Of a stretch of DNA of 64,000 nt, positions 34,464 through 44,181 are shown piece by piece (position 1 is the first letter of the stretch; every line of letters starts with the position of its first letter). The stretch is taken from contig NZ_JADBGF010000001.1 in assembly GCF_014873495.1 (NCBI RefSeq), forward strand, positions 1,612,001 to 1,676,000, written 5' to 3'. The notes beneath the pieces are model-generated. The model did no database searches and was not told where the DNA came from. It saw only the letters and a list, made by a program, of their open reading frames with translations. The position numbers were made by a program, and so were the translations under genes. The DNA comes from Streptomyces stelliscabiei (lineage in GTDB: Bacteria; Actinomycetota; Actinomycetes; Streptomycetales; Streptomycetaceae).

Positions 34464-36968
34464 TCAGGTGCCGGAGGCGGGGACGCGGTCCCCCGGTTCT
34501 TCGGATGCGGATCCCTCCCCCGGGGCGTACTCGGATTCCGCGTCGTCGTCACGTGCCTGGAGGGTGCCGCGCTGGAAACCGGCGAGCGAGGAGGCCGCGC
34601 GCTCGGCCGTGAAGTCGTCGGCGTCGCCCTCGGGGCAGGGTCCGGCCTCCTCCTTCAGCTCGGCGGCCAGGCTGGTCTGCGGGATCCGGCGGGGCAGCGG
34701 CATCGGGCCGCCCTTCTTCCCGGCCGGGGACCTGCTCCCGGCGGCCGTCCGTGTCCCGTTCGCGGCCCTGACGGCGTCGGCGATCCGCCCGCCGGCGCTC
34801 TTGGCCGCGTCGGCGCCGTCAGGGGCGTCGGCACTCTTGGCCGGGTCGGCGCCGTCGGGGGCGTCGGCGCTCTCGGGGGCGTGGGCGGTCCGCTCCCGCG
34901 GCGCGCCGTCCGCCTCCTGTTCCCCGGGTCCGGGCTCGGGGCGGGCGCCCGACGAGGTCGCGGCGACCCGGGCGGCCACCAGCGAGGTACGGGCGGGCGG
35001 TTCGTCGGCCTCGGGGCCGTCCTCGTCGGGGGTGGGGGCCTCGCGGACCACGGTCTCGTCCGGGATCAGCACGATCGCGGTGGTGCCGCCGTACGGCGAG
35101 GCCCGCAGGGTGACGGTGATGCCGTGGCGGGTGGCCAGCCGGGCGATGACGAACATGCCGAGCCGGAGGTCGTCGGCGAGCGCGACCACGTCGAACTGCG
35201 GAGGCACCGCCAGTTGGGCGTTGAACGCGGCGTAGTCCTCCTCGGACATGCCCAGCCCCCGGTCCTCGACCTCCAGGGCGAGCCCCTTGGCGACGGTCGC
35301 GGCGCGGACGCTGACCGGACTCGGGGCGGGCGAGTAGGAGGTCGCGTTGTCGATGAGTTCGGCGAGGAGGTGGATGACGTCGGCCACGGCGGGCGGGGCG
35401 ATCCACACGTCGTCGTCGGCGTGCACCTCCACCCGCTGGTACTGGGCGACCTCGCCGACGGCGCTGCGCAGGATGTCGATCAGCGCGACCGGTTCGGTCC
35501 AGCTGCGGCCGGGGCGCTCACCGCTGATGATGACCAGGTTCTCTTCGTAGCGGCGCAACTGGCTGGCCGTGGAGTCCAGTTCGTAGAGGCCCTTGAGGAT
35601 CTCGGGGTCCTGGTGCTGGCGTTCCAGCTTGTCGAGCTTGGTGAGCTGGAGGTTGACCAGGTTCTGGCTCTGCCGGGCGATGCCGAGGATGACGCGCTGG
35701 AAGCCGCGCCGGGTGTCGGCGAGTTCCACGGCGGTGTGGACGGCGGTGCGCTGGGCGGCGTTGAACGCCTTGGCGACCTGGCCGAGTTCGTCGGTGCCGT
35801 AGTCCAGCGGGGCCGAGGCGGCGTCCGCGTCGACCTTCTCGCCACGGTCCAGGCGGGCGACGATGTCGGGCAGCCGCTCCTCGGCGAGGCTGAGGGTGGC
35901 CGTGCGCAGCCCCGTGAGCCTGCGGGACAGCGAACGGGTGATGCGCCAGGACATCACGATGCACAGCAGCAGCGCGGCGAGACCGCCGGCGCTCAGCGAG
36001 CCGGCCGTGATCAGCAGACCGCGCGCCTCCTCGCCACTGCGCTCCAGCAGTCCCTGGGTCTGCGCGCGGATCAACGTCTCGTACTGGGCGGAGAGCTTCG
36101 TCATCGCGGCGTCCCAGCGCGCCTGCGCCCGCGGCAGTTCGGTCCGGCGGGACTCCCCGTTTCCGGTGGTGCGGGCCGACAGGACCTCGTCCTCCACGGA
36201 CAGCAGCGCCTGCCAGTCCCTGCCCTGGACGATCCGCTCGACCTCGGTCTTCACCTCGCCCTCCAACGAGGGAACGAGCTGGTTGTCCACGAGCCAGCGG
36301 CGGGCGTTGACCACCTGGGCGAAATTGTTCCGGGTCGGCTCGTCGAGGCGGCCCGAGGGCCAGTTGAGGGTGAGGAACGCGTCCTCCTGCGAGACCAGCT
36401 CCGCGGCCTGTGCGATGGTGACGAGGGGACCGGCCTGCGAGGTGAGGTCGCCGTCGTCGACCTGGGTCAGCTGCTGGAAGGCGTGGATCTGGCCGTCGAT
36501 GATCGAGCTGTAGTGCTCCAGGACCTGCTCGGGCGTGATGTCGGTGGGGTTGTCCACCTGGTCCCGGTAGTACTCCAGGCTGTTGGAGGCTCCCATGACC
36601 GAGTACAGCTGGTCGCCGATGCGGTCGGGGGCGCGCTCGATCTCGCTCGCGCGGCGGTCCAGCTTGGCGACCGCCCGGTCGGTCTGGTGGCGCTGCTTGT
36701 CCAGGGCCTTCGTCGAGCTGCCGGGGGCCGCCATGTAGGCGGCGGACAGGGCTCGCTCGCGCTGCAGGGCGAGGGTCGCCTCGGTTCCCATGGCGCCGGT
36801 GGACTTGCTCAGGCCGGTCTGCGTCCGCAGCTGCAGTCCCTCGGAGAACATCTGGGTCGTCGTCACACCCCAGCTCACCGCCAGCGTGACGCTGGGGATC
36901 AGGGCCAGGGTGATCAGCGAGAGACGTATGGAGCCGAGACGGCGCCGGGCGCCGGTCCGTGGGGGCAT
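34464..36968 (-). CDS. cvnA: Conservon sensor histidine-kinase-like protein CvnA (NIT-HAMP-HATPase)
   Basis: The protein is 834 aa. A first membrane helix lies at about 15-35 (LSLITLALIPSVTLAV), a nitrate/nitrite-sensor (NIT) extracellular helical domain at 50-310, and a second helix at 322-342. HAMP-like and coiled regions lead to an ATPase domain at about 490-640 (HLLAELIDNATSYSP, then DRGLGMSE and GLGMFVIARLA-like blocks). The C-terminal 180 residues are acidic, with SADAPDGADxAKSADAP tandem units. No clear phosphorylatable His box is seen, as is usual for CvnA. It heads the cvnABCD operon, with a 299-bp promoter region upstream. Confidence 0.9.
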   Translation of the reverse strand: MPPRTGARRRLGSIRLSLITLALIPSVTLAVSWGVTTTQMFSEGLQLRTQTGLSKSTGAMGTEATLALQRERALSAAYMAAPGSSTKALDKQRHQTDRAVAKLDRRASEIERAPDRIGDQLYSVMGASNSLEYYRDQVDNPTDITPEQVLEHYSSIIDGQIHAFQQLTQVDDGDLTSQAGPLVTIAQAAELVSQEDAFLTLNWPSGRLDEPTRNNFAQVVNARRWLVDNQLVPSLEGEVKTEVERIVQGRDWQALLSVEDEVLSARTTGNGESRRTELPRAQARWDAAMTKLSAQYETLIRAQTQGLLERSGEEARGLLITAGSLSAGGLAALLLCIVMSWRITRSLSRRLTGLRTATLSLAEERLPDIVARLDRGEKVDADAASAPLDYGTDELGQVAKAFNAAQRTAVHTAVELADTRRGFQRVILGIARQSQNLVNLQLTKLDKLERQHQDPEILKGLYELDSTASQLRRYEENLVIISGERPGRSWTEPVALIDILRSAVGEVAQYQRVEVHADDDVWIAPPAVADVIHLLAELIDNATSYSPAPSPVSVRAATVAKGLALEVEDRGLGMSEEDYAAFNAQLAVPPQFDVVALADDLRLGMFVIARLATRHGITVTLRASPYGGTTAIVLIPDETVVREAPTPDEDGPEADEPPARTSLVAARVAATSSGARPEPGPGEQEADGAPRERTAHAPESADAPDGADPAKSADAPDGADAAKSAGGRIADAVRAANGTRTAAGSRSPAGKKGGPMPLPRRIPQTSLAAELKEEAGPCPEGDADDFTAERAASSLAGFQRGTLQARDDDAESEYAPGEGSASEEPGDRVPASGT

Positions 36969-37267
36969 CGTCGTCCTTGGGCGGTTGGCGGGGAGCGGAA
37001 GGAAGCGGGGGACGGGGTGACGGGCGTCCGGAAAAGGCGGGTGGACACCTGTCAGTAGGGCGCACAGGGGATGCGCAGGATGTTATCCGTACAAGTGAGC
37101 GCAGGGTGCAGGGGCGGTCGGAAGTTTGGCGTCGCCGTTACACGACCGTTCCGCTTGCTTGGGTTCCGTGGCACCGTCGCGTCCGAACGGAGGGTTCCGT
37201 CTGCCCCCGTGCCGCGGCTGGGCGGCTGCGGCCGACCGGGGGTTCACGGGGTCCCGGACCGGTCACG

Positions 37268-38275
37268 TCAACGGGTCCCGTTCTCCGCGAACTCGGCGAC
37301 TCCCGCGATGTTCTTCCTGGTCACGAACGCGGGGCCGGTGAGCACGGGTGCGACACCGCCACCGCTGACGTTGCCGTTGGTCCGGTACAGCCACAGCCCG
37401 TCGACGGCGAGGTAGCCCTGCAGGTAGGGCTGTTGGTCCACCGCGAACTGGACGTCCCCGTCCCGCACCGCCTCGACCAGATCCTTGTTGAGGTCGAACG
37501 TGGCGACCTTGGACTTGCTGCCGGCGTCGCGAACCGAGTCCACGGCGGCGAGCGCGAACTGCGCCCCGAGCGTGACGACCTCGTCGACGGAGGGGTCCTG
37601 GCGGAGCTTCGCGGCGATCGAGTCGGTCACGGCGTCGATGTCGGTGCCGTCCACGTACAGGTTCTCGGTCTGGCCGCCGAAGGTCTTCCGTACGCCGGCG
37701 CAGCGGGCCTCCAGGGCGACGTTGCCACGCTCGTGGATGACGCACAGGGCCCGTTTGGCCGCGCGGGCGTCGAGTTCGTTGCCGAGCGCCCGGCCGGCCA
37801 CGCTCTCGTCCTGGCCGTAGAAGGCCAGCAGACCCTGCGCCTGCCAGGCGCCGATGCCGGAGTTGAGACCCACCACCGGTATGCCGGCCGCGCGGGCCTC
37901 GGCGACCGCGCCGCGCACCGCCTGCGGCTTGGCCAGGGTCACCGCGATGCCGTCGACCTTGTCGGCGATCGCGTCCCGCACCAGTTTCGCCTGTCCGGCG
38001 GGGTCGGGGTCGCTGACGAAGGTCAGGTCGATGCCGTCCTTCGCCGCCGCGACCTGCGCTCCCTTGCGGACCAGGTCCCAGAAGGCGTCCCCCTCGGCGC
38101 TGTGCGTGATCAGCGCGACCTTCATCCCACCCGCGCCACCCGACGCGTCCGTGTCCGAATCGGCCCCCGAGCCGCCGAACACCGAGCAGCCGGCGACGGT
38201 CAGGCAGAGGGCGGCGGCGAGCGCCGTGGCGCGGAAGGCGGTGAAGACCCTGTGGGACGCGGGCGATGGGTTCAT
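37268..38275 (-). CDS. Sugar ABC transporter substrate-binding lipoprotein (RbsB-type)
   Basis: The protein is 335 aa. The lipobox LTVAGCSVFG gives an N-terminal Cys lipoprotein. The periplasmic-binding type 1 fold shows KVALITHSAEGDAFWDLVRKGAQ, DAIADKVDGIAVTL, GIPVVGLNSG, CVIHERGNVALEARCAGV and VDQQPYLQGYLAVDG. It would deliver a sugar, such as a pentose or galactose-type ligand, to a permease. No permease or ATPase gene is adjacent, so it is an orphan or works with a distant system. ATG 38275 follows GAGGTG. It diverges from the pectate lyase-pectinesterase gene, suggesting uptake or sensing of a breakdown product. Confidence 0.85.
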   Translation of the reverse strand: MNPSPASHRVFTAFRATALAAALCLTVAGCSVFGGSGADSDTDASGGAGGMKVALITHSAEGDAFWDLVRKGAQVAAAKDGIDLTFVSDPDPAGQAKLVRDAIADKVDGIAVTLAKPQAVRGAVAEARAAGIPVVGLNSGIGAWQAQGLLAFYGQDESVAGRALGNELDARAAKRALCVIHERGNVALEARCAGVRKTFGGQTENLYVDGTDIDAVTDSIAAKLRQDPSVDEVVTLGAQFALAAVDSVRDAGSKSKVATFDLNKDLVEAVRDGDVQFAVDQQPYLQGYLAVDGLWLYRTNGNVSGGGVAPVLTGPAFVTRKNIAGVAEFAENGTR

Positions 38276-38666
38276 GGGGGCGCGGCACCTCGCTGTGCGA
38301 CCGGACGGGAGGTCGGGGGGAGCGACATCACCGTCATCACCGCGATGACGTGCGGCGACTGGCTGACTTTCGCTGGGCGGAGCCAATCGCGTGTGACGCC
38401 CGGTAGTCAAGTGAACAACGTAATCGATGTGTTGCTGTGACGACCCGATCCTGACCTGCGCGCACGTGTCAACGACCGTCCCGGGTCCGGGCCCGCGGAC
38501 CTGGACCGTTCCAGTGCGCGCGCCGAAGTCGATTCCCGGCCATCCCCGGCCTCTCCCGAAGTGCCGGTGTTCCGGCCGAAATTCGCCCCGGCAGGCGGCA
38601 ACCTCTGCGCATCCGGCGGCGACTGCTCGGCTGACGACCCTCCCCCGCACGGAACGGAAGCGACGC
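38276..38666. other. 391-bp divergent promoter region with no gene
   Basis: This region lies between the binding-protein gene (minus) and the PL1-CE8 gene (plus). An AT-richer island at 38407-38440 carries CAAC, central ATCGAT and GTTG half-sites, possibly a LacI-type operator, but the symmetry is imperfect. The part from 38460 to 38666 reads open on the plus strand without similarity. No RNA gene or terminator is visible. Confidence 0.4.
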
Positions 38667-40721
38667 GTGAGCGAGAACCACGGCAAGGCCCGCCACCGCA
38701 GAAGGAAGACCGCCGTCGTGGCCGGTGTCCCCCTGACCCTGGCCGCCGCCGGGACCATGGCCTACGGCACGGTCTTCGGCGTGTTCGGCGCGGACGCCCA
38801 GCCCCGGGCCGCGGCGGCCGCCCCCACCTGGGCCACCGCGAGCGCCGACGGGTTCGCCTCGGTGAACGCGCTGGGCCAGAACGGCACCTACGGCGGCCGG
38901 GACGGCCGAACGGTCACCGTGAAGACCCTGGCCGATCTGGAGAAGTACGCCACCGCCGCCGAGCCGTACGTCATCGTCGTGGCGGCGACCATCGACATGA
39001 ACCCGGTCGGCAAGGAGATCAGGGTCGCCTCGGACAAGACGATCGTCGGCTCCGGCACCTCCGGCCACATCGTGGGCGGCGGCTTCTTCCTCGGCCAGGG
39101 CGTCCACAACGTCGTCATCCGCAACCTGACGATCCGCGACTCCTACCAGGGCACCTGGAACGACAAGGACCACGACTTCGACGCGATCCAGATGGACGGC
39201 GCCCACCACGTCTGGATCGACCACAACGACCTGCGGCACATGGCGGACGGCCTCATCGACAGCCGCAAGGACACCACCTACGTCACGGTGTCCTGGAACA
39301 AGCTCAGCCAGAACAACAAGACCTTCGGCATCGGCTGGACCACCAACACCACCGCCGACCTGACGATCCACCACAACTGGTTCCGCGACACCGAACAGCG
39401 CAACCCCTCCACCGACAACGTGGCCCACGCGCATCTCTACAACAACTTCCTGGAGGACGTCTCCGGCACGGACATCGCCTCCTCATACGGCAACTACGCG
39501 CGCGGCAACACGAAGATGGTCCTGGAGAACAGCTACTTCCAGGGCATGCGGAACCCGGTCACCAAGGACGCGACGGCCGCCCTGGTCCAGCGGGGCAACG
39601 TCTTCTCCGGCACCTCCGGCCGCAACGAGAGCGGCGGCACGGCCTTCGACCCGAAGACGTACTACGGCTACACCCTCGACAAGGCGGCCGACGTACCGGC
39701 GCTGCTCAAGTCCGGTGCGGGTCCGCGGAGTTCGATCGGTACGACGGCGACCACCAAGGCAGCCGCCGCCACCACGCTCACCGTCGCCAAGGACGGCAGC
39801 GGCCAGTTCACCAGCGTGCAGAAGGCCGTCGACGCGGTACCCGCGAACAACCCCTCGCGAGTGGTGATCTCGGTCAAGCCGGGCACCTACCGGGAACTCG
39901 TCAAGGTCCCGTCCAACAAGCCGCACGTCACCATCCAGGGCTCCGGCGGCAGCCGCAAGGACACCACGATCGTCTACAACAACGCGTCCGGCACGCCCAA
40001 GCCGGGCGGCGGCACCTACGGGACCGGCGGCAGCGCCACCGTCGCCGTCGAGGCGGACGACTTCCAGGCCCGCAACCTGACCATCTCCAACGACTTCGAC
40101 GAGGCCGCCAACCAGTCCCTCGACGGCCACCAGGCGGTCGCCCTGCGCACCGCGGCCGACAAGGTCCTCCTCGACGGCGTCATCGTCTCCGGCGACCAGG
40201 ACACCCTGCTGCTGGACACGGCCTCGAAGGACAAGCTCGGCCGGGTCTACGTCACGAACTCCTACGTCATCGGCAACGTCGACTTCATCTTCGGCCGGGC
40301 CACGGCCGTCGTCGACAGGTCGGTCATCACCCTGAAGAAGCGCTGGAACGGCACCTCCGCCGGCTACGTCACCGCCCCGAGCACGGCCGCGAACCGCAAG
40401 GGCTTCCTGATCACCGACTCCACCGTCAACGGTGACGTGTCCGACCGCAGCTTCCACCTCGGCCGCCCCTGGCACGCGGGGGGCGACGCCTCCCTCGACC
40501 CGCAGACGACGGTCCGCAACACCAGCCTCAGCGCCGCGATCAGGACCGCGCCGTGGACCGACATGAGCGGCTTCTCCTGGAAGGACGACCGGTTCGCCGA
40601 GTACAAGAACACCGGTCCGGGAGCGGGCGGCGCGAGCACCGACCGTCCGCACCTGACCGACGCCCAGGCCGCCGGCCAGGAGGTCGCGGACTGGCTGGCC
40701 GGCTGGACGCCGAGCGCCTGA
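38667..40721 (+). CDS. Secreted bifunctional pectate lyase (PL1) - pectin methylesterase (CE8)
   Basis: The protein is 684 aa. A basic n-region and hydrophobic signal (RRRKTAVVAGVPLTLAAAG) end near residue 50. The PL1 domain covers about 55-345: GFASVNALGQNG, HHVWIDHNDLRHMADGL, TYVTVSWNKLS and DLTIHHNWFRDTEQRNP. A TTKAAAATT linker leads to the CE8 domain at 365-680 with FTSVQKAVDAVP, GDQDTLL (Asp512), NVDFIFGRA (Asp539) and LGRPWH. Together the domains remove methyl esters and then cut the exposed galacturonan. GTG 38667 follows GGAAGCG; earlier in-frame codons are not coding-like. Confidence 0.92.
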   Translation: MSENHGKARHRRRKTAVVAGVPLTLAAAGTMAYGTVFGVFGADAQPRAAAAAPTWATASADGFASVNALGQNGTYGGRDGRTVTVKTLADLEKYATAAEPYVIVVAATIDMNPVGKEIRVASDKTIVGSGTSGHIVGGGFFLGQGVHNVVIRNLTIRDSYQGTWNDKDHDFDAIQMDGAHHVWIDHNDLRHMADGLIDSRKDTTYVTVSWNKLSQNNKTFGIGWTTNTTADLTIHHNWFRDTEQRNPSTDNVAHAHLYNNFLEDVSGTDIASSYGNYARGNTKMVLENSYFQGMRNPVTKDATAALVQRGNVFSGTSGRNESGGTAFDPKTYYGYTLDKAADVPALLKSGAGPRSSIGTTATTKAAAATTLTVAKDGSGQFTSVQKAVDAVPANNPSRVVISVKPGTYRELVKVPSNKPHVTIQGSGGSRKDTTIVYNNASGTPKPGGGTYGTGGSATVAVEADDFQARNLTISNDFDEAANQSLDGHQAVALRTAADKVLLDGVIVSGDQDTLLLDTASKDKLGRVYVTNSYVIGNVDFIFGRATAVVDRSVITLKKRWNGTSAGYVTAPSTAANRKGFLITDSTVNGDVSDRSFHLGRPWHAGGDASLDPQTTVRNTSLSAAIRTAPWTDMSGFSWKDDRFAEYKNTGPGAGGASTDRPHLTDAQAAGQEVADWLAGWTPSA

Positions 40722-40903
40722 GGACGCCGGGTAGGGCGGGTACGGCCTGTACGGGCGGGTGGTGCGGGTACGGCGGACGACGCACCGCTCCGGGTTTCTG
40801 TTATCTCCCCGGGGCCGGTGCGTCTCCTGTGCGTGGCTCCCCGCGCGGGGCCGGCGCGAGCGCGAGCCGCCACCCCCGTACCCGAGACCCGAGGACCCCC
40901 ACC

Positions 40904-42349
40904 GTGACAGCACAGATCAGCCGCCGGAGCATGCTGAAGATCGCCGGAACCGCCGCGGGCGCGGCCGGGCTCGGCGCCGGCACGGGCGCGGTGGCGACAC
41001 CGGCCGCGGCGGCGGGCGGCGCGTACGCGCACCCCGGTCTGCTCCACACCGCGGCGGACCTGGCCCGGATGGCGGCGAAGGTGAAGGCGGGCGCCGCGCC
41101 CTACACCGCGGGCTTCGCCAGGCTGACCGCCAACGCCCATGCCCAGAGTTCCTGGACCGCCCGCCCGGCCGCCACCGTCTACCGGGGCGGCGGTACCCCG
41201 CAGAACTACGCGGCGCTCTACAAGGACGTGCACGCCGCCTACCAGAACGCCCTGCGCTGGCACGTCACCGGCGACAGCGCCCACGCCGACACCGCCGTGC
41301 GCATCCTCAACGCCTGGTCCGCGACACTGACCGCCGTGCGGGGCAGCGCCGACCGGTTCCTGGCGGCGGGCCTGTACGGCTACCAGTTCGCCAACGCCGC
41401 AGAGCTGGTCCGTGACCACCCGGACCTCGACCTGGACCGCTTCACCGTCATGCTGACCGAGGTCTTCGCCACGCTCAGCGACGACTTCCTGGTCCACCAC
41501 AACGGCGCCGTCGTCACCAACTACTGGCCCAACTGGGACCTCGCCAACATGGCGTGCGTCCTCGCCACCGGCATCTTCTGCGACGACCGCGCCCGGGTCG
41601 CCCGCGCCGTCGACTACTTCAAGAACGGCGACGGCCTCGGCGCCGTCGGGAAGGCCATCCCGGTCGTCCACGACGACGGCCTCGGCGAATGGCTGGAGGC
41701 CGGCCGCGACCAGGGGCACGCCCTGCTCGGCGTCGGCCTGATGGGCACCCTCTGCGAGATGGCCTGGAACCAGGGCATCGACCTGTACGGCCACGACGAC
41801 GACCGCTTCCTCAAGGGCGCCCAGTACGTGGCCAGGTGGAGCTTGGGCGGCGAGGTCGCCTACACCGCGAACACCCGCGCGAAAGGCGCGGTCGACGGCT
41901 GGTCCGGCCGGGAGACCGCGTCCGCCGCGGCCGGCGTCGACCCGAACATGAGGCGCCCCATCTGGGCCATGATCGCCCACCACTACACCGGGCGGCGGGG
42001 CCTCGACGCCTCCTACCTCACCCGCGCCGCGGCGAAGGCGGCCCCCGAGGGAGGCGGCGGCGACTACGGCCCCGACAGCGGCGGGTACGACCAGCTGGGC
42101 TTCGGCACCCTGGCGTTCACCCGGAACGCGGAACAGGCCGCCTCCCCCTCCGCCGGCGCCTCGTCCTCCTCCCCGTCCCCTTCCGGCGGCGCCTCGACCG
42201 GCGCCCGGGGTGGCCAGGGTGAGGATCTGGCCGCGACCGGCATCTCCGACGTGCCGGCCTGGACCGCCGCGGGGGGACTCGCGGCCCTCGCGGGCGGCCT
42301 GCTCCTGCTGCGCCGCCGCGACCGCGCCCGAGGCCGGTCGGAATCCTGA
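40904..42349 (+). CDS. Alginate-lyase-family protein with Tat signal and LAxTG wall anchor
   Basis: The protein is 481 aa. The Tat motif is SRRSMLKIAGTAAG. The catalytic toroid spans about 40-400 with ALYKDVHAAYQNALRWHV, NAWSATL, VVTNYWPNWDLANMACVLATG and DQGHALLGVGLMG, which are typical of PF05426-type lyases. A Ser/Pro/Gly linker is followed by LAATGISD, a hydrophobic helix and a RRRDRARGR tail: a class E sortase signal, so the enzyme should be fixed to the cell wall. GTG 40904 follows GAGGA. The substrate could be alginate or another uronate polymer. Confidence 0.82.
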   Translation: MTAQISRRSMLKIAGTAAGAAGLGAGTGAVATPAAAAGGAYAHPGLLHTAADLARMAAKVKAGAAPYTAGFARLTANAHAQSSWTARPAATVYRGGGTPQNYAALYKDVHAAYQNALRWHVTGDSAHADTAVRILNAWSATLTAVRGSADRFLAAGLYGYQFANAAELVRDHPDLDLDRFTVMLTEVFATLSDDFLVHHNGAVVTNYWPNWDLANMACVLATGIFCDDRARVARAVDYFKNGDGLGAVGKAIPVVHDDGLGEWLEAGRDQGHALLGVGLMGTLCEMAWNQGIDLYGHDDDRFLKGAQYVARWSLGGEVAYTANTRAKGAVDGWSGRETASAAAGVDPNMRRPIWAMIAHHYTGRRGLDASYLTRAAAKAAPEGGGGDYGPDSGGYDQLGFGTLAFTRNAEQAASPSAGASSSSPSPSGGASTGARGGQGEDLAATGISDVPAWTAAGGLAALAGGLLLLRRRDRARGRSES

Positions 42350-42392
42350 CCGCGCAACGTCCTCGCAACCTGCCGGGGCGTTCACTGCCGCC

Positions 42393-42767
42393 ATGGATGT
42401 CGTCCCGCGCGTAGAGCTGACCCCCGCGGCCGCCGATCTCGTACGGCGGCTGCGGGCGGCCCACGGCCCGTTGATGTTCCACCAGTCGGGCGGCTGCTGC
42501 GACGGCAGCGCCCCCATGTGCTACCCGGACGGCGAGTTCCGCACGGGGAACTCGGACGTCCTCCTCGCGGAACTCACCGTCGAGGGAGTCGAGGAGACGG
42601 TCGGGTTCTGGATGTCCCGCAGCCAGTACGAGGCGTGGCGCCACACCCGGCTGATCGTCGACGTCGTACCGGGCCGGGGCAGCGGTTTCTCCCTGGAGGC
42701 ACCCGAAGGGGTGCGATTTCTCATCCGTTCCCGCGTCGTCGGAGCCGAGCCGCCGCCCGGCCGGTAG
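42393..42767 (+). CDS. DUF779 family protein
   Basis: The protein is 124 aa and matches the DUF779 core: LMFHQSGGCCDGSAPMCYP, then GFWMSRSQYEAWRHTRLIVDVVPGRGSGFSLE. The Cys pair and His may form a small metal or redox site. In many bacteria the family sits beside acetaldehyde dehydrogenase; here the neighbours are unrelated. It is 43 bp after the alginate-lyase-type gene. The function is unknown. Confidence 0.85.
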   Translation: MDVVPRVELTPAAADLVRRLRAAHGPLMFHQSGGCCDGSAPMCYPDGEFRTGNSDVLLAELTVEGVEETVGFWMSRSQYEAWRHTRLIVDVVPGRGSGFSLEAPEGVRFLIRSRVVGAEPPPGR

Positions 42768-42824
42768 TCGTCTGGTGCACTTCCCCTGAGTCCTGGGACG
42801 GTTGACGAGACATCAGGGGGCGCC

Positions 42825-44051
42825 GTGACGCGTCGTGCTGGACGGTTCCGACGGGTACTGACGGTTCTCTCGGCGTGGAGTGTGCTGGCCGGCGCGGCCC
42901 TCGTGGGCGCGGCTCCGGCCGCCGGCGCGCCCAGGGCCGTCGCCGTCGCGCCGGGCGTCGGGTACAGCCACTTCGACATCCGGGGGGCGGCGGGCGTGGC
43001 GCACGCCCATGTGCTGAGTGTCGACCTGCGCAACCGGCAGGTGGGCGTCGGACTGCTGTACCCGGGGAAGGTGGCCGAGCGGGCGACCGTGTCCCGGCTG
43101 GCCACCGCGGCGGGTGCCGTGGCCGGGGTCAACGGCGACTTCTTCAACATCACCGAGACCCAGCACCCGGGTGTGGCTGCCACCGGGGCACCGGTCGGCC
43201 CGGCGATCGCCGCCGGTCACGCGCTCAAGGCCGCCGTACCGACGGGCCAGCGCTTCGGTCCGTCCCTGCCGCCCGGGACGAGCACCAGGGACGTACTCGG
43301 CGTCACGACCGACGGCACGGCGCGCCTCGACAGCATCGCCCTCGACGGGACCGTCACCACCGCCGACGGCGACTTTCCGCTCCGGGGCCTCAACCAGTAC
43401 GCCCTGCCGGTGGGTTCCGTCGGAGCGTTCACCTCGGACTGGGGCAGCGTCTCCCGGCTGCGGGCCGTCTGCGGCACGGACACCGACCGGGCGGCGCCGT
43501 GCAGCACCGACACCCACGAGGTGCTGGTCGAGGACGGCCGTGTGGTCGGCTCGGCCGGCACGCCCGGCAGCGGGGCCATCGCGGCCGGTACGACCGTCCT
43601 GGTCGGGCGTGAGGCGGGCGCCCAGCGGCTGCGCAAGCTCGTGCCCGGCGACGCGGTGGAGGTAGCGCACCTCCTCGTCGCCTCGACCGGGGCCCCGTAC
43701 GCCTTCGCGCTCGGCGGCTACCCGGTCCTGCGGGGCGGTGGCCCGCTCCCCGGCCTCGACGACACGACCTCGGCGGTACGCACCGCCGCGGGGGTCTCCG
43801 ACGGCGGCCACCGTCTCCTGCTCCTCGCCCTGGACGGCGCGACCGCCCACCGCACGGGGCTGACCATCGCCGAAGTCGCCGCCACCATGCGGGGGTTGGG
43901 CTCCACCGACGCGTTCAGCCTGGACGGCGGCGGTTCCTCCACGCTGGTCGCCCGCGCACCCGGCACGACCACCGTCACGGTCCGCAACCACCCCACGGAC
44001 GGCACGGAACGCGCCGTCCCGAACGGCATCGGCGTCTTCACGAAACCCTGA
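42825..44051 (+). CDS. Secreted phosphodiester glycosidase (NAGPA domain) family protein
   Basis: The protein is 408 aa. A signal peptide covers about 1-35 (VLTVLSAWSVLAGAALVGA). The NAGPA domain shows GVNGDFFNITET near residue 100, GGYPVLRGG and the diagnostic FSLDGGGSSTLVAR near the C-terminus. The family removes N-acetylglucosamine from phosphodiester-linked glycans or acts on wall polymers. GTG 42825 has only a G-rich, weak ribosome site. It is monocistronic by context. Confidence 0.82.
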   Translation: MTRRAGRFRRVLTVLSAWSVLAGAALVGAAPAAGAPRAVAVAPGVGYSHFDIRGAAGVAHAHVLSVDLRNRQVGVGLLYPGKVAERATVSRLATAAGAVAGVNGDFFNITETQHPGVAATGAPVGPAIAAGHALKAAVPTGQRFGPSLPPGTSTRDVLGVTTDGTARLDSIALDGTVTTADGDFPLRGLNQYALPVGSVGAFTSDWGSVSRLRAVCGTDTDRAAPCSTDTHEVLVEDGRVVGSAGTPGSGAIAAGTTVLVGREAGAQRLRKLVPGDAVEVAHLLVASTGAPYAFALGGYPVLRGGGPLPGLDDTTSAVRTAAGVSDGGHRLLLLALDGATAHRTGLTIAEVAATMRGLGSTDAFSLDGGGSSTLVARAPGTTTVTVRNHPTDGTERAVPNGIGVFTKP

Positions 44052-44082
44052 CGCCGCTTCTCGGGCGCTGCCCGTGCTTCTC

Positions 44083-44112
44083 AGGGGCGCGGGGAACTGC
44101 GCGAGAAGCCCC
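44083..44112 (+). repeat. Dispersed Streptomyces GGGGCGCGGGG element, copy 1
   Basis: It contains GGGGCGCGGGGAACTGCGCG followed by AGAAGCCCC, a small imperfect palindrome. Related copies are at 50530, 56626 and 58781. All lie between genes. Confidence 0.75.
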
Positions 44113-44181
44113 ACCGGACCCGCACCCGCCCACGAGCCCCGCACCCCCCTAGCTGTCAGGCGCCCCCGCCCCCACCCCCGT

